A DNA stretch of 64,000 nucleotides from CAWJLE01 sp963843645. GTDB taxonomy: Bacteria > Chloroflexota > Anaerolineae > DAOTYC01. Shown piece after piece: positions 37,321 to 47,514 of this stretch (positions are counted from its first letter, which is position 1; each line of letters opens with the position of its first letter). The notes beneath the pieces were generated by a model. That model searched no databases. It had not been told where the DNA came from and worked only from the letters and a program-made list of their open reading frames with translations. The stretch is from contig CAWJLE010000008.1 of the NCBI GenBank assembly GCA_963843645.1, positions 206,369 to 270,368 of the forward strand. The letters run 5' to 3'. A program made the translations under genes and the position numbers.

Positions 37321-38863
37321 ATGGGCAAGTACCTGATGGCTCTGGACGCCGGAATCGGCGGCGGTCGCTGCCTGATCGCCGATACGGCGGGCAACGAGGT
37401 GGCCCGGACCTACGAGGAATGGAGCTACCACTACCCGCCGGACATTCCGGGCGCGGTGGAGTTCGACGCCGGGGAATTTTGGGCTATAATGTGCCGGGTC
37501 GTGCGGCGGGCGCTGAACGAGAGCCACATCCCACCGCAGGAGATCGCGGCGCTGAGCGCCACCTGCATGCGCGAGGGCTTTCTGCTGCTGGACGCGGCGG
37601 GCGAAGCCCTGTACGCGGCACCGCCGTTCGACGGGCGGGCCAGGCAGTACAACGAGCGTTTGGCGGCGGAGCGGGGGGCCGAGATTCACGCCACGACCGG
37701 GCACTGGCCGGCCTACCTGCACGGGATCGGGCGGCTGCTGTGGCTGAAGGAGCAGCGCCCCCGGCTGTGGGAGCGCGTCCGTTACCTCCTCCAGATCAAC
37801 GAGTGGCTGCTGCACCGCCTCAGCGGCGAGCGAACCGGCGAGCCCTCCAACGCCTGCGCCCTGGTTTTGGTGGACGTCCGGCAACGCGACTGGGCCTGGG
37901 AGCTGATCGACAGCCTCGGGCTGCCCCGCGAGATCTTCCCGCCCATGCGGCCCGCCGGTGAGAGGCTGGGCGTCGTCACCCGGCAGGCGGCGGAAGCCAC
38001 CGGACTCGCCGAAGGAACGCCCGTGATCGTCGGCGGCGCCGATTCGCAGTGCGGCCTCATCGGCACTGGCGCCGTCCGCCCCGGTCAGATCACCGCGGTC
38101 GCCGGCACGACGACGCCGATCCTGATGGTGACCCCCGCCGCCGCGCTCGACCCGGAGATGCGCACCTGGACGCGGTGCCACACGGTGCCGGACACCTGGT
38201 GCCTGGAGTCCAACGCGGGCGTGACCGGCATCGTCTACCGCTGGCTGCGGAACTCCGTGTGCGAGCTGGAGACGGCCCTGCAGGACAAGGTGGGCATCGA
38301 CGCGTACGACCTGATGAATCGCCGGGCGGCGGCCTCGCCCATCGGCGCGCGCGGGATGACCCTGATCGGCTCGAGCCTGATGGACGCGCGCCACATCGAG
38401 CGGCTGTTCCTGCCGGCGACGTTCTTCGGCCTGGACACCATGCGGCCGGAGCTGGCCGGTGAGCCCGAGATGATCCGCGCCGCGCTGGAGAGCATCTGCT
38501 ACGCGGTGCGGGGCAATTGCGAGGCGCTGGAGAACGTGTCAGGCCTGAAGGTGGAAGCCCTGCGCATGTGCGGGGGACAGACCCGCAGCAAGCTGTGGGT
38601 CCAGATGCAGGCCGACGTCATGGGCGTGCCCGTACTGGTATCGAAGCACGAAGAAGCGACCGGCCTGGGCACCATCATCTGCGCCGGAGTGGGCAGCGGT
38701 ATGTGCAGCAGCTTTGCGGAAGCCGCGGACCAGATCACCCGATACACCGCGATTCGAGCCCGATCCGGCGGCGCACGACCAGTATCAACCCTTCTACGAG
38801 CGCTGGCGGGCGCTTTACGACTGGCGCACGACCGTGCCCGACGAGCTCCTGGAAGCGCAGTAG
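37321..38863 (+). CDS. FGGY-family carbohydrate kinase, frameshifted near the end
   Basis: Start ATG 37321 (MGKYLMALDAGIGGGRCLIAD) with AAGGAG just upstream. An upstream in-frame ATG at 37297 lies inside the previous gene. Actin-like ATPase fold: phosphate-1 loop at the N-terminus, adenosine-side motif GGADSQCGLIGTGAVRPG with AGTTTPILM, and FGGY signature 2 region GGQTRSKLWVQMQADVMGVPVLV. A one-base break near 38755 shifts the last 35 residues. The proper frame reads HDQYQPFYERWRALYDWR and stops at TAG 38861-38863. Phosphorylates a sugar or polyol (xylulose-, erythritol- or erythrulose-like) with ATP. The product likely feeds the class II aldolase at 41118. Confidence 0.93.
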
Positions 38864-38892
38864 ACTCATAACGATCAGTTGAGGTGAGCATA

Positions 38893-39720
38893 GTGGCCCC
38901 ACAATCCCATCCCGTTCTGTGCGGCTCCATCGCGGGCAAGCCCAGTCACATCGGTGTCCAGATGCATCGCGCCGGCTACGAGCACCTGGGCCTGGACTTC
39001 ACGTACGTCGCCTTCGGCGTCGAAGACGCCCGGTCGGCCCTGGCGGCGATGCGCACCCTGGGCATCCGCGGGTTCGGCGTGACCATGCCCTTCAAGATCG
39101 AGGCGCTGCCCTACCTCGACGAGATCGACCCCATGGCCAAGACCATCGGCGCCGTCAACACGATCGTCAACGACGCCGGGCGGCTCATCGGCTACAACAC
39201 CGACTGGCTCGGCGCCGTGCGGGCCATCGAAGAGCGCGCCACGATCGCCGGCAAGAACGTGATCGTCGTCGGCGCCGGCGGAGCGGCCCGCGCGGTCGCC
39301 TGCGGCATGCAGCACGAGAAGGCCGCCCAGGTGGCCATCTTCAACCGCAGCGCGGAGAAGGCCGAAACCCTGGCCCGCGATCTGGGCTGCCGGTTCGGCG
39401 GGGACCTGGACGCCCTCGAAGACGTCGGAGACTTCGACCTGCTGATCCACGCCACGTCCGTGGGCTACCGCAACTCGCCCCCTACGGATTGCATCGTGCC
39501 GCGCGGCATCCTGCAGCCGGGCCGTGTCGTGCTCGACATCGTGTCCGAGCCGGCGGAGACCCTGCTGGTCCGCTGGGCCAGGGAGGCCGGCTGCACCGCG
39601 ATTCCCGGCAGCCGCATGCGCCTGCACCAGGCGCACCTGCAGTTCGGCCTGTACACCGAGCGCGATCTGCCCATCGAGGTCCTGGAGAAGGCCATGTTCC
39701 AGGCCATGGGATTGGGGTGA
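38893..39720 (+). CDS. Shikimate dehydrogenase-like protein (AroE family)
   Basis: GTG 38893 is preferred (GAGGTG 6 bp upstream); GTG 38884 is also in frame. 275 aa. Catalytic Lys in GVTMPFKIEALPYLD and catalytic Asp in GYNTDWLGAV are conserved. The NADP-type loop is VVGAGGAARAVACG, and the C-terminal QAHLQFGLYT corresponds to the family's Q.A.QF.L(Y/F)TG. Biosynthetic AroE normally sits among aromatic amino-acid genes. Here it lies in a catabolic operon between a kinase and an SDR. So a catabolic role on quinate/shikimate or another polyol is more likely, an inference from context. Confidence 0.88.
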   Translation: MAPQSHPVLCGSIAGKPSHIGVQMHRAGYEHLGLDFTYVAFGVEDARSALAAMRTLGIRGFGVTMPFKIEALPYLDEIDPMAKTIGAVNTIVNDAGRLIGYNTDWLGAVRAIEERATIAGKNVIVVGAGGAARAVACGMQHEKAAQVAIFNRSAEKAETLARDLGCRFGGDLDALEDVGDFDLLIHATSVGYRNSPPTDCIVPRGILQPGRVVLDIVSEPAETLLVRWAREAGCTAIPGSRMRLHQAHLQFGLYTERDLPIEVLEKAMFQAMGLG

Positions 39721-39730
39721 TCCAGACCTG

Positions 39731-39761
39731 GACTTCCGAAGTTTCGAAAACTTCGGAAGTC
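39731..39761. repeat. TTCCGAAG palindrome after the AroE-like gene
   Basis: 31-bp hairpin of the family in the 32342-32687 array, 10 bp after the stop codon. Confidence 0.95.
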
Positions 39762-39812
39762 TGAGCCACACAGGATCGCGCACCGCGGCCCTACGCACAC
39801 CGTCGCCGCGGT

Positions 39813-40010
39813 CCCCGGATCGCGGGCCGTCTCCTGCGCCTTATGTCACCCTGAGGGAGCGTCGTTTGCGACCGAGGGGTCTCGCGCGCGAGAAAGGATG
39901 CCCCCAGCGGTACGATTGACGATGTCCTTTCTCGCGCGCGAGACCCCTCGGTCGCAAACGACGCTCCCTCAGGGTGACATAAGGCGCAGGAGGCGGCCCG
40001 CGATCCGGGG
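39813..40010. repeat. Very long palindrome, 86-bp arms
   Basis: Arms 39813-39898 and 39925-40010 with a single mismatch. Extra outer complementarity (GGATCGCGCACCGC near 39773 with its complement near 40014) extends it to about 255 bp. The core TGTCACCCTGAGG...GGTCTCGCGCGCGA is shared with 28011-28124. Confidence 0.96.
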
Positions 40011-40121
40011 GCGGCGGTGCGCGATCCGGGCGCCGATCGCCGAAGAACGCGACCGCCAGAATGGCTCCACCGGCTTACAAGACAGTATTGCGAAAATAGC
40101 GAGAGGAACCCCAAGAAAACG

Positions 40122-40910
40122 ATGCAATCGAATGAAAACGTAGATCAAGCCAACCCCACACCCCAATGGAGCCTCCTGCCCGACCTGCGGGGACAGATCG
40201 CGGTCGTCACGGGCGGCGGGCGGGGCATCGGCCGGGCCATCGGGCGGGCGCTGGGCGCCTCGGGCGCGCAGGTGGTGCTGGTGGCGCGCACGGAAGCCGA
40301 AATCACCGCCGTCGCGGACGAGATCCGCGCAGCCGGCGGCCGCGCCGTCGCGATCCGCGCCGATCAGGCGAACCCCGACGAGGTTGCCGCCCTGTTCGCG
40401 CGCGTTCACGACGAGTTCGGGCGCCTCGACGTCCTCATCAACAACGCCGCCATCGTCCGCACCGCGCCGTTCACCGAGTGCACGATCGAGGATTTCGACG
40501 CGCAGATTCAGGTCGACCTGCGCGGCGTATTCCTCTGCTGCCAGGAAGCGCTGAAGATCATGATCCCTCAGCACAGCGGCTACATCATCAACGTCGCCAG
40601 CGCCGTCGGCATCAAGGGCTACCTCAACCACACCGCGTACGGCGCCGCCAAGCACGGCGTTATGGGCCTGACCAAGGTGCTGGCCATGGAAACGCAGCCG
40701 CACCAGATTCGGGTCAGTGCCATCCTGCCGGGCGGCGTGGAGACCCGCATGCTCAGCGAGGGCCGGCCCGACCTCATGGACAATCGCGCCATCCTGCTGC
40801 AGCCGGACGACGTCGCGCGCTCGGCGCTGTTCCTGCTGTCGCTGCCGCCCCGCGCCGCCGTCGACCAGATCTACCTGCGCCGCTACGCCGGCCATCCCTT
40901 CTCGCCCTGA
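40122..40910 (+). CDS. SDR-family oxidoreductase
   Basis: 262 aa from ATG 40122, the first start that lies outside the preceding palindrome. Cofactor site VTGGGRGIGRAIGRA (residues about 29-43), NNAAIV, catalytic Ser in NVASAVGIKG, and YxxxK in YGAAKHGVMG. C-terminal PGGVETRML. The basic residue after the first strand (VARTEAE) hints at NADP. The last strand lacks the usual DGG motif and instead reads AVDQIYLRRYAGHPF. Last gene of the plus-strand carbohydrate run. Similar to 3-oxoacyl reductase or gluconate-5-dehydrogenase-type SDRs. A polyol/ketose dehydrogenase role is inferred. Confidence 0.9.
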   Translation: MQSNENVDQANPTPQWSLLPDLRGQIAVVTGGGRGIGRAIGRALGASGAQVVLVARTEAEITAVADEIRAAGGRAVAIRADQANPDEVAALFARVHDEFGRLDVLINNAAIVRTAPFTECTIEDFDAQIQVDLRGVFLCCQEALKIMIPQHSGYIINVASAVGIKGYLNHTAYGAAKHGVMGLTKVLAMETQPHQIRVSAILPGGVETRMLSEGRPDLMDNRAILLQPDDVARSALFLLSLPPRAAVDQIYLRRYAGHPFSP

Positions 40911-40919
40911 ACAAAGAGA

Positions 40920-41108
40920 GACTTCCGAAGTTTTGAGAACTTCGGAAGTCTGAAAGGCTCGGATACGTCTTCGGTCAGGCTGGCCCTGCCTCCCGGCAGA
41001 CTTCCGAAGTCTCTGAGACTTCGGAAGTCTGAAAGGCTCGGATACGTCTTCGGTCAGGCTGGCCATGCCTCCCGGCAGACTTCCGAAGTCTCGGAGACTT
41101 CGGAAGTC
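40920..41108. repeat. Three TTCCGAAG palindromes between convergent genes
   Basis: Copies at 40920-40950, 40999-41029 and 41078-41108, 79 bp apart, with an identical spacer (GAAAGGCTCGGATACGTCTT...) between them. It lies between the stops of the SDR and the aldolase and can serve as a two-way terminator. Confidence 0.95.
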
Positions 41109-41117
41109 CAACTTCTC

Positions 41118-42041
41118 CTACTCGCCGTGCTCCGCTGCGGCGACGCCGCCCCAGAGGCTGCGGCCCCCCACCAGGCCGCCGGACGTGGTGACGCGGCCGC
41201 TGGACTTGAACAGGCGCATCTTCTCGCGCACGCGCTCCTTCATGACGTCGCGCGAGACCGCCAGCCACGGGCGCGGATCGACTTCGTCGGGCCTGGCCCG
41301 CATGGCCTGCTTGAGCCCGGCCACGAAACCCTGCATCACGTACGTGCCCACGTTGATCTTGACCACGCCGTTCTCGATGGCGCCCACCAGGGAATCCTCG
41401 GTCACGCCCGAGGAGCCGTGCAGCACCAGCGGGGCCCTGGTCGCGTCGCGGATCGCCGCGATCCGCTGCAGGTCCAGGTTCGCGCCCTGGGCGTACATCC
41501 CGTGGATCGAGCCGGCCGAGATTGCCAGCGAGTCCGCCCCGGATTCCGCGAGGAATTGCTTCGCCTGCTGCGGGTCGGTCATCCCCTTGCGGATCTGTTC
41601 TTCGGTCACGTCGTCGCCGCGGGCGTACATCCGGCCCAGCTCGGCCTCGACGTCGACGCCGCACGCGTGCGCCACGTCCACGATCCTTCGGGTCGCGCGG
41701 ATGTTCTCCTCGAACGGCAGCTTCGATCCGTCGTACATGACCGACGTGAACCCCGCCCGGATGCACTGGACGTTGCAGTCGAAGTCCGGTCCGTGGTCGA
41801 GGTGGACCACCACCGGAACGTCGACCATGTCCGCGGCGGCCTTCATGATCGCGGTCACGAGCTCCAGCCCGATGAAGCGATTCGCCGAGTCGATGAACGC
41901 GACGATCACCGGCGACCGCTCTTCCTGTGCCGTCTCAACGATGGCCTGAATGTGCTCGAAGCTCATGGCGTTGAACGCGCCGATGGCGTACCGGCCGGCC
42001 ATCGCTTCCTTGAACATCTCCTTACTCCGAACGAGTGGCAT
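41118..42041 (-). CDS. Class II fructose-bisphosphate-type aldolase
   Basis: 307 aa, ATG 42041 with GGGAG 6 bp upstream (longer upstream frame rejected). Zn-dependent TIM barrel. Ligand His in VVVHLDHGPDFD, with the catalytic Asp before it; GxHG in AGSIHGMY; VLHGSSGVTED; NVGT phosphate loop in VKINVGTYVMQGF. Family members cleave fructose-1,6-, tagatose-1,6- or related ketose bisphosphates or monophosphates. The C-terminal 25 residues (SSGRVTTSGGLVGGRSLWG) are unusual. Gene context (FGGY kinase, dehydrogenases, two importers) suggests cleavage of the phosphorylated intermediate of this pathway to triose-size products. Confidence 0.92.
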   Translation of the reverse strand: MPLVRSKEMFKEAMAGRYAIGAFNAMSFEHIQAIVETAQEERSPVIVAFIDSANRFIGLELVTAIMKAAADMVDVPVVVHLDHGPDFDCNVQCIRAGFTSVMYDGSKLPFEENIRATRRIVDVAHACGVDVEAELGRMYARGDDVTEEQIRKGMTDPQQAKQFLAESGADSLAISAGSIHGMYAQGANLDLQRIAAIRDATRAPLVLHGSSGVTEDSLVGAIENGVVKINVGTYVMQGFVAGLKQAMRARPDEVDPRPWLAVSRDVMKERVREKMRLFKSSGRVTTSGGLVGGRSLWGGVAAAEHGE

Positions 42042-42225
42042 TGAACAGCTCCCTTCTGATGCGCATGATGTCTGCTCCGCGCCGGGCGCGGAGCGATATG
42101 GTGATCCAACGGATCCCGTTGCGGCCAGGTCCTGTGGATGGCACGAGTGTGGGCACTTCGGAATAATACGGCAATCCCGCTCGGACCGCAAGTCGGGGCC
42201 CGTGGCTCAGCGCCGCACCCAGCGG

Positions 42226-43040
42226 CAACTCCACCCGAGAGCCCCAGGCAAACAACACAAAGCATGCTGAAGATTGCTAAACACAAGCCTACTTATGTAG
42301 TTTTACAAAATAGCGCGGAAGTAACCAAATGCCGGCTCGAGTTCACGCTGGCCACGCCGCAGCCCGAAGGCGGGCCGCCCGGCGATGAAGTCGCCGGGCT
42401 ATAGGGCAGCATCCGATGAATCGGACTTCTGGCTGCTCCGAAGTCCGATTCATCGGACGCTGTCATGTAGCCCGGCGACTTCATCGCCGGGCGGCCCGCA
42501 AAGGCAGCCAGCGGCAACTCCACCCGAGAGCCCCGGCCTCGGGCCCTGCAAGCCCCAGGCAAACAACACAAAGCATGCTGAAGCATGCTAAACACAAGCC
42601 TGCTTATGCAGTTTTACGAAATAGCGCGGAAGTAACCAAATGCCGGCTCGAGTTCACGCTGGCCACGCCGCAGCCCGAAGGCGCCCGCCCGGCGATGAAG
42701 TCGCCGGGCTATAGGGCAGCGTCCGATGAATCGGACTTCTGGCTGCTCCACCCGAGAGCCCCGGCCCCGGGGCCTGCAAGCCCCAGGCAAACAACACAAA
42801 GCATGCTGAAGATTGCTAAACACAAGCCCGCTTATGCAGTTTTACAGAATAGCGCGGAAGTAACCAAATGCCGGCTCGAGTTCACGCTGGCCACGCCGCA
42901 GCCCAAAAGCGCCCGCCCGGCGATGAAGTCGCCGGGCTATAGGGCAGCGTCCGATGAATCGGACTTCTGGCTGCTCCGAAGTCCCGATTCATCGGACGCT
43001 GTCATGTAGCCCGGCGACTTTATCGCCGGGCGGCCCGCCC
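42226..43040. repeat. Composite direct repeats with REPIN-like palindromes
   Basis: The stretch 42042-43088 has no gene. A unit of about 240-280 bp (AGCGGCAACTCCACCCGAGAG, AACAACACAAAGCATGCTGAAG, GCGGAAGTAACCAAATGCCG, GCCCGGCGATGAAGTCGCCGGGC) occurs three times. Full REPIN-like palindromes are at 42407-42462 and 42945-43001, and a half copy is at 42717-42750. It contains the same palindrome as the cluster at 15.1-17.0 kb. Confidence 0.93.
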
Positions 43041-43088
43041 CTGAGCAAGCTGCTGGCTGAAGATACGATACCCCGGTTCCCGCCCCGG

Positions 43089-44249
43089 CTAATCCCAGGG
43101 CGCGATTGTCACCTTCATGCAGTTCTCCGTCATCGACAGCTCGATGGCTTCGCGCGTGCGGTCCAGCGGGAAGCGATGGGTCACGACTTCCTCGAACGGA
43201 ATGATGTCGTGGTACTTCTTCATCTGCACCAGGGACGGGCGGTAACCCGTCGGCGGATGGCCGGTCAGCCCGATGAGCCGCACGTTCTTGGCGCACAGGT
43301 GGCGGTGGATGTTGATCGGCGTCGACCCGACGTCCACGAAGTTTCCGGTCTCGATGTACATGCCGCCGGTGCGCAGCATCTCCAACCCCTCGGGTACCGG
43401 CTCCGGCCGGCCCACGCACTCGACCACTAGGTCGGCGCCGCGCCCGCGGGTCAGTCCCCTGATCTCCTCGATCCGCTGCTCGGAGGTCGTCTGGGCCGTG
43501 TTGAACACCGCATCCGCGCCGAACCGCCTGGCCATGTCCAGCCGGTACTGCGACTTGTCGATGGCGATGATCTGCCCGGCGCCCAGCAGCCCCGCCTTGA
43601 TCAGGTGGACGAAGCCGAGCGGTCCTACGCCCTGGATGACCACGGTGTCGCCGGAACGGAAGCCCTCGCCCTCCAGGCAGGAGAACTCCTTGGCCTTGTC
43701 CAGGTTGAAGGTGCAGGCCATCAGCTCGGACAGCACCGCCGCCTGCGGCGCCACGCCATCCGGCACCTTGTACACGAAGACCTCCGGCTCGATGTACATG
43801 TACTCGGAGAACCCGCCATACAGGTGCGGTGGCTTGGCGCACGTGATGGTGTTGCCGTAGTTCCACATGTTCTCGCACCACGGGTACGAGTCCGTGTAGC
43901 GGCAGTACCAGCAGTGGCCGCAGACGACGTCCGGGCACATGGTGACGCGGTCGCCTTCCTTCAGGACCTGCCCGTCGTATTCGAGCCTGGTCCGCGCCTC
44001 CTTGGTGATCTCCGCCACGATCCCGACGTTTTCGTGCCCCTGGATGATCGGGAACGGCACGTCGCGCTCCGCCGGGGTGCCCGCGTACTGCTTGGTCTCG
44101 CCGCGAAAGCTGTGCTTGTCGGTGCCGCAGATGCCCGCCAGCTCCATCTTCATCAGCATCGAGCCGGGCGCCAGCTCCGGCAGCGGGTACTCCCGAATCT
44201 CAATATTGCCCGGACTGGTCAAAACCGCCGCGCGTGACACTCTAGCCAT
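43089..44249 (-). CDS. Zinc-dependent alcohol dehydrogenase (MDR family)
   Basis: 386 aa. ATG 44249 chosen because GGGAGA lies at proper spacing; the ATG two codons earlier is too close. Catalytic Zn ligands: Cys in GICGTDKHSF and His-Glu in GHENVG. Structural Zn lobe with four Cys in CGHCWYCRYTDSYPWC. Rossmann motif IQGVGPLGFV. Typical of threonine/sorbitol/2,3-butanediol-type dehydrogenases acting on secondary alcohols with NAD(P). It lies 65 bp downstream of the second importer's ATPase on the same strand, across a palindrome, so it likely oxidises the imported polyol. Confidence 0.93.
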   Translation of the reverse strand: MARVSRAAVLTSPGNIEIREYPLPELAPGSMLMKMELAGICGTDKHSFRGETKQYAGTPAERDVPFPIIQGHENVGIVAEITKEARTRLEYDGQVLKEGDRVTMCPDVVCGHCWYCRYTDSYPWCENMWNYGNTITCAKPPHLYGGFSEYMYIEPEVFVYKVPDGVAPQAAVLSELMACTFNLDKAKEFSCLEGEGFRSGDTVVIQGVGPLGFVHLIKAGLLGAGQIIAIDKSQYRLDMARRFGADAVFNTAQTTSEQRIEEIRGLTRGRGADLVVECVGRPEPVPEGLEMLRTGGMYIETGNFVDVGSTPINIHRHLCAKNVRLIGLTGHPPTGYRPSLVQMKKYHDIIPFEEVVTHRFPLDRTREAIELSMTENCMKVTIAPWD

Positions 44250-44283
44250 CGTCATGTCTCCCTTCGTTGTGCTTTGTATCACA

Positions 44284-44314
44284 GACTCCCGAAGTCTTAG
44301 AGACTTCGGAAGTC
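44284..44314. repeat. TTCCGAAG-family palindrome after the second ATPase gene
   Basis: GACTCCCGAAGT...ACTTCGGAAGTC, directly abutting the ATPase stop codon at 44315. Confidence 0.93.
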
Positions 44315-45079
<765 letters not shown>

Positions 45080-45083
45080 GATG

Positions 45084-46088
45084 CTACTTCCCCCTTACTC
45101 TGGCGTTGACGATCACCGCGATGACCAGGATCACGCCGATGAACGCGCGATACCAGTAGGGCGGAGCTCCGGCCAGAACCAGGCCGCTGGAGACCATGCC
45201 CATGAGCAGCGAGCCGATCAGCGTACCGATCATGCTGCCGTAGCCGCCGGTCAGCAGTGAACCGCCGATCACGGCCGCCGCGATGGCCTGCAGCTCCATA
45301 CCCTCGCCGGCCGTGGGCATGGCCGATTCGAACCGGCAGTACTGAATGACGCCCACGAAGCCCGCCAGCACGGAACAGAGAATGAAGTTGATGATCTTGA
45401 TGCGGGCGACGTTGATGCCCAGCGCCCGAGCGGCCGGAGCGTCGCCGCCGGCGGCAAACACCGCGTTGCCGTACCGGCTCTGATTCAGCACGATCGCCCC
45501 GACGATGACCACGAGCACGAACCAGAAAGCCGACGCGAAGAAGCCGGCCTTGCCGAAGCGCCCGTTCAGCACCAACATCATCAAGGTCTGGTCGCCGCGG
45601 AACGCAATCGGGAATCCGCCGGTCACGGCGTAGAGCAGTCCTCTCCAGAGCATCATGCTGCCCAGCGTGACGATGAAGGAAGGAATGCGCGCGCCCACGG
45701 TCAGGATGCCGTTCCCCCAGCCGATGAACGCGCAGAACAACAAGGCCAGGATAAGGGCGGGGAACTGTGGGAAATGGGCGTTCGACAACAGGGCGACGAT
45801 CATGGGCGCCACCCCCATGACCGAGCCCACGGACAGGTCGAACTCTCCGGCGATCATCAGGAACGTCACGCCGACGCCCATGATGCCGAGCTCGGCGGCC
45901 ACCGCCAGGACGCCCGCGAGGTTGCCCAGGGTTAAGAATGCGTCGGTCGACAGCACGAACCCGATGAAGACGACCAGGAAGCCGACCAGGGCGCCGATCT
46001 CGGGGTAGCGCTCGATCCTCTTCTGTAGCTCCCGCCCGATGCCGTGGCTCTTGGCTCCCGGCTGCATCACAAACTGACGCTGACTCAT
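45084..46088 (-). CDS. Sugar ABC importer permease of the second importer
   Basis: 334 aa, about 9-10 membrane helices. Blocks: MIAGEFDLSVGSVMGVAP (family GxxDLSVGS), SFIVTLGSMMLWRGL, YGNAVFAAGGDAPAARALGI (coupling loop), AIAAAVIGGSLLTGGYGS. GEFDLSVGS rather than GGIDLSVGS, and the cytosolic N-terminus with basic residues, fit the FrcC-like subgroup that partners single-domain ATPases. It pairs with the ATPase at 44315 and the binding protein at 46183. Confidence 0.95.
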   Translation of the reverse strand: MSQRQFVMQPGAKSHGIGRELQKRIERYPEIGALVGFLVVFIGFVLSTDAFLTLGNLAGVLAVAAELGIMGVGVTFLMIAGEFDLSVGSVMGVAPMIVALLSNAHFPQFPALILALLFCAFIGWGNGILTVGARIPSFIVTLGSMMLWRGLLYAVTGGFPIAFRGDQTLMMLVLNGRFGKAGFFASAFWFVLVVIVGAIVLNQSRYGNAVFAAGGDAPAARALGINVARIKIINFILCSVLAGFVGVIQYCRFESAMPTAGEGMELQAIAAAVIGGSLLTGGYGSMIGTLIGSLLMGMVSSGLVLAGAPPYWYRAFIGVILVIAVIVNARVRGK

Positions 46089-46110
46089 GGAACCTCCCCA
46101 ATCGACCTGG

Positions 46111-46156
46111 CCCTGCCCGGCCCTTCCTCGTAAGGACGGTGGGCGACCGGGCAGGG
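46111..46156. terminator. Hairpin between binding-protein and permease genes
   Basis: CCCTGCCCGG (46111-46120) pairs with CCGGGCAGGG (46147-46156), with weak flanking extension (GACCT/AGGTC). It lies 27 bp beyond the binding-protein stop and probably stabilises or attenuates the operon mRNA. Confidence 0.65.
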
Positions 46157-46182
46157 GGTCAGGTCAGGTAGTTGGCCGATCT

Positions 46183-47151
46183 CTACCGATACCCGGCTTC
46201 GATCTGCTTGGCGATTCCTTCGACGTTGTCTTTGCTGACGAAGAACGGACCGGTCTTGATGTCCTGCGGCGGTTTCAGCAGGTGCCGGTGGTACAGATCC
46301 AGGTAGGTGATGGAGAGATAGCCCTGGTAGTACTGCTGCTGGTCGACGGCGAACATAAGAGAGCCGTCACGGATGGCGTCCAGCGCGTCGGTGCCGAGGT
46401 CGAACGTGCCGAACATGATCTTGCCCACGTTGTCGGACTCTTTCAGCCACTTGTGCGCCGGGATCTCGCCCGGAGGGCCGAGGGTCAACAGCGCGTCAGC
46501 ATCGGGGTTCTTGGTGAAGTAGGCCTTGAGGATTTCCACGGCCTGGGTCGGGTCCTGGCCAATGTCCAGGTCGTCCACCGTCACGCCCTTCAGGGCGTCC
46601 TTGAAGCCCTGGCAGCGGGCGATGTGGTCGGCGTGCCCGGCCTCGTGCGTGGCGCACACCGCTCGCTTCGGCGTCCGCACCGCCAGCATCTGCTGGCCGG
46701 AAGCGAACCCGCCGTCGTAGCCGTACGCGCCGATGTAGAACATGTAGGGGATGCGCTCCGCTTCGGGCCGAATGTCAGGGGTGTTCACCGCGATGACGGG
46801 AATGCCCTGGTCGATGGCGCTGCGGATCGGCTTGTCCAGCGCTTCCACGTTGGTGATGCTGACCGCGATACCATCCGGCTTGGAAGAGATGGCCGTGTTC
46901 AGGATGTTGACCATGTCTTGAATGGAGAAGACTCCGGCCGGCGCGGCGTAGCGCGCATCGACGTTCAACTCCTTGCCCGCGTCGTCCACGCCCTTCACCA
47001 CGACGCCCCAGAATGGGTCGGCGGGGCCGCCATGCGTGATGACGTAGTAGACCGGTTTCTTGGGTTCCTCGGCCTGGGCTACGGGACTCAAAGCGACGAC
47101 GACCATGACCATAATCATCAACACTGCTGCCGCCCGTCTGTACTTCGACAT
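46183..47151 (-). CDS. Sugar-binding protein of the second importer
   Basis: 322 aa. Signal peptide MSKYRRAAAVLMIMVMVVVALSPVAQA. Peripla_BP_4 fold: YYVITHGGPADPFWGVVVKG, LNTAISSKPDGIAVSITN, GIPVIAVNTPDI, YIGAYGYDGGFASGQQML, MFAVDQQQYYQGYL. More distantly related to the other two binding proteins in the window. First gene of the minus-strand importer operon, and the likely specificity determinant. The ligand is unknown; proteins with THGGPxDPFW often bind fructose or polyols. Confidence 0.93.
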   Translation of the reverse strand: MSKYRRAAAVLMIMVMVVVALSPVAQAEEPKKPVYYVITHGGPADPFWGVVVKGVDDAGKELNVDARYAAPAGVFSIQDMVNILNTAISSKPDGIAVSITNVEALDKPIRSAIDQGIPVIAVNTPDIRPEAERIPYMFYIGAYGYDGGFASGQQMLAVRTPKRAVCATHEAGHADHIARCQGFKDALKGVTVDDLDIGQDPTQAVEILKAYFTKNPDADALLTLGPPGEIPAHKWLKESDNVGKIMFGTFDLGTDALDAIRDGSLMFAVDQQQYYQGYLSITYLDLYHRHLLKPPQDIKTGPFFVSKDNVEGIAKQIEAGYR

Positions 47152-47514
47152 CGCAGAACCTCCTTCGGTTTGGCTGACTGGGTGGATCGGTTGACGTTTC
47201 GTCTCGGTGGTGCGTCTGACTTCGTCGCAATGCGGCTATTAATGTGCCTGGGTACCTGTGCTCACCTCCTTCCCGGATTTCTGGCCGAATGGTCGCAACG
47301 CAGCGGTGACGATCCTCGCTGCACCCATCATCTCACAGAAAGAAGGTCTCGTACAGGCCCAAGTCCCCAAGATTTCTTAGGGAATTGCCCCTAATTCGCG
47401 TTGAGGGATTTCCCCGTATTTCGCACCGTCAGGGGCTCTGGTTTGCGAATAATGATACCCGAATCTTCGGATTTGGCGAATAGGCCGGCGGAGTCGCTTC
47501 GAATGGAGAACAGT

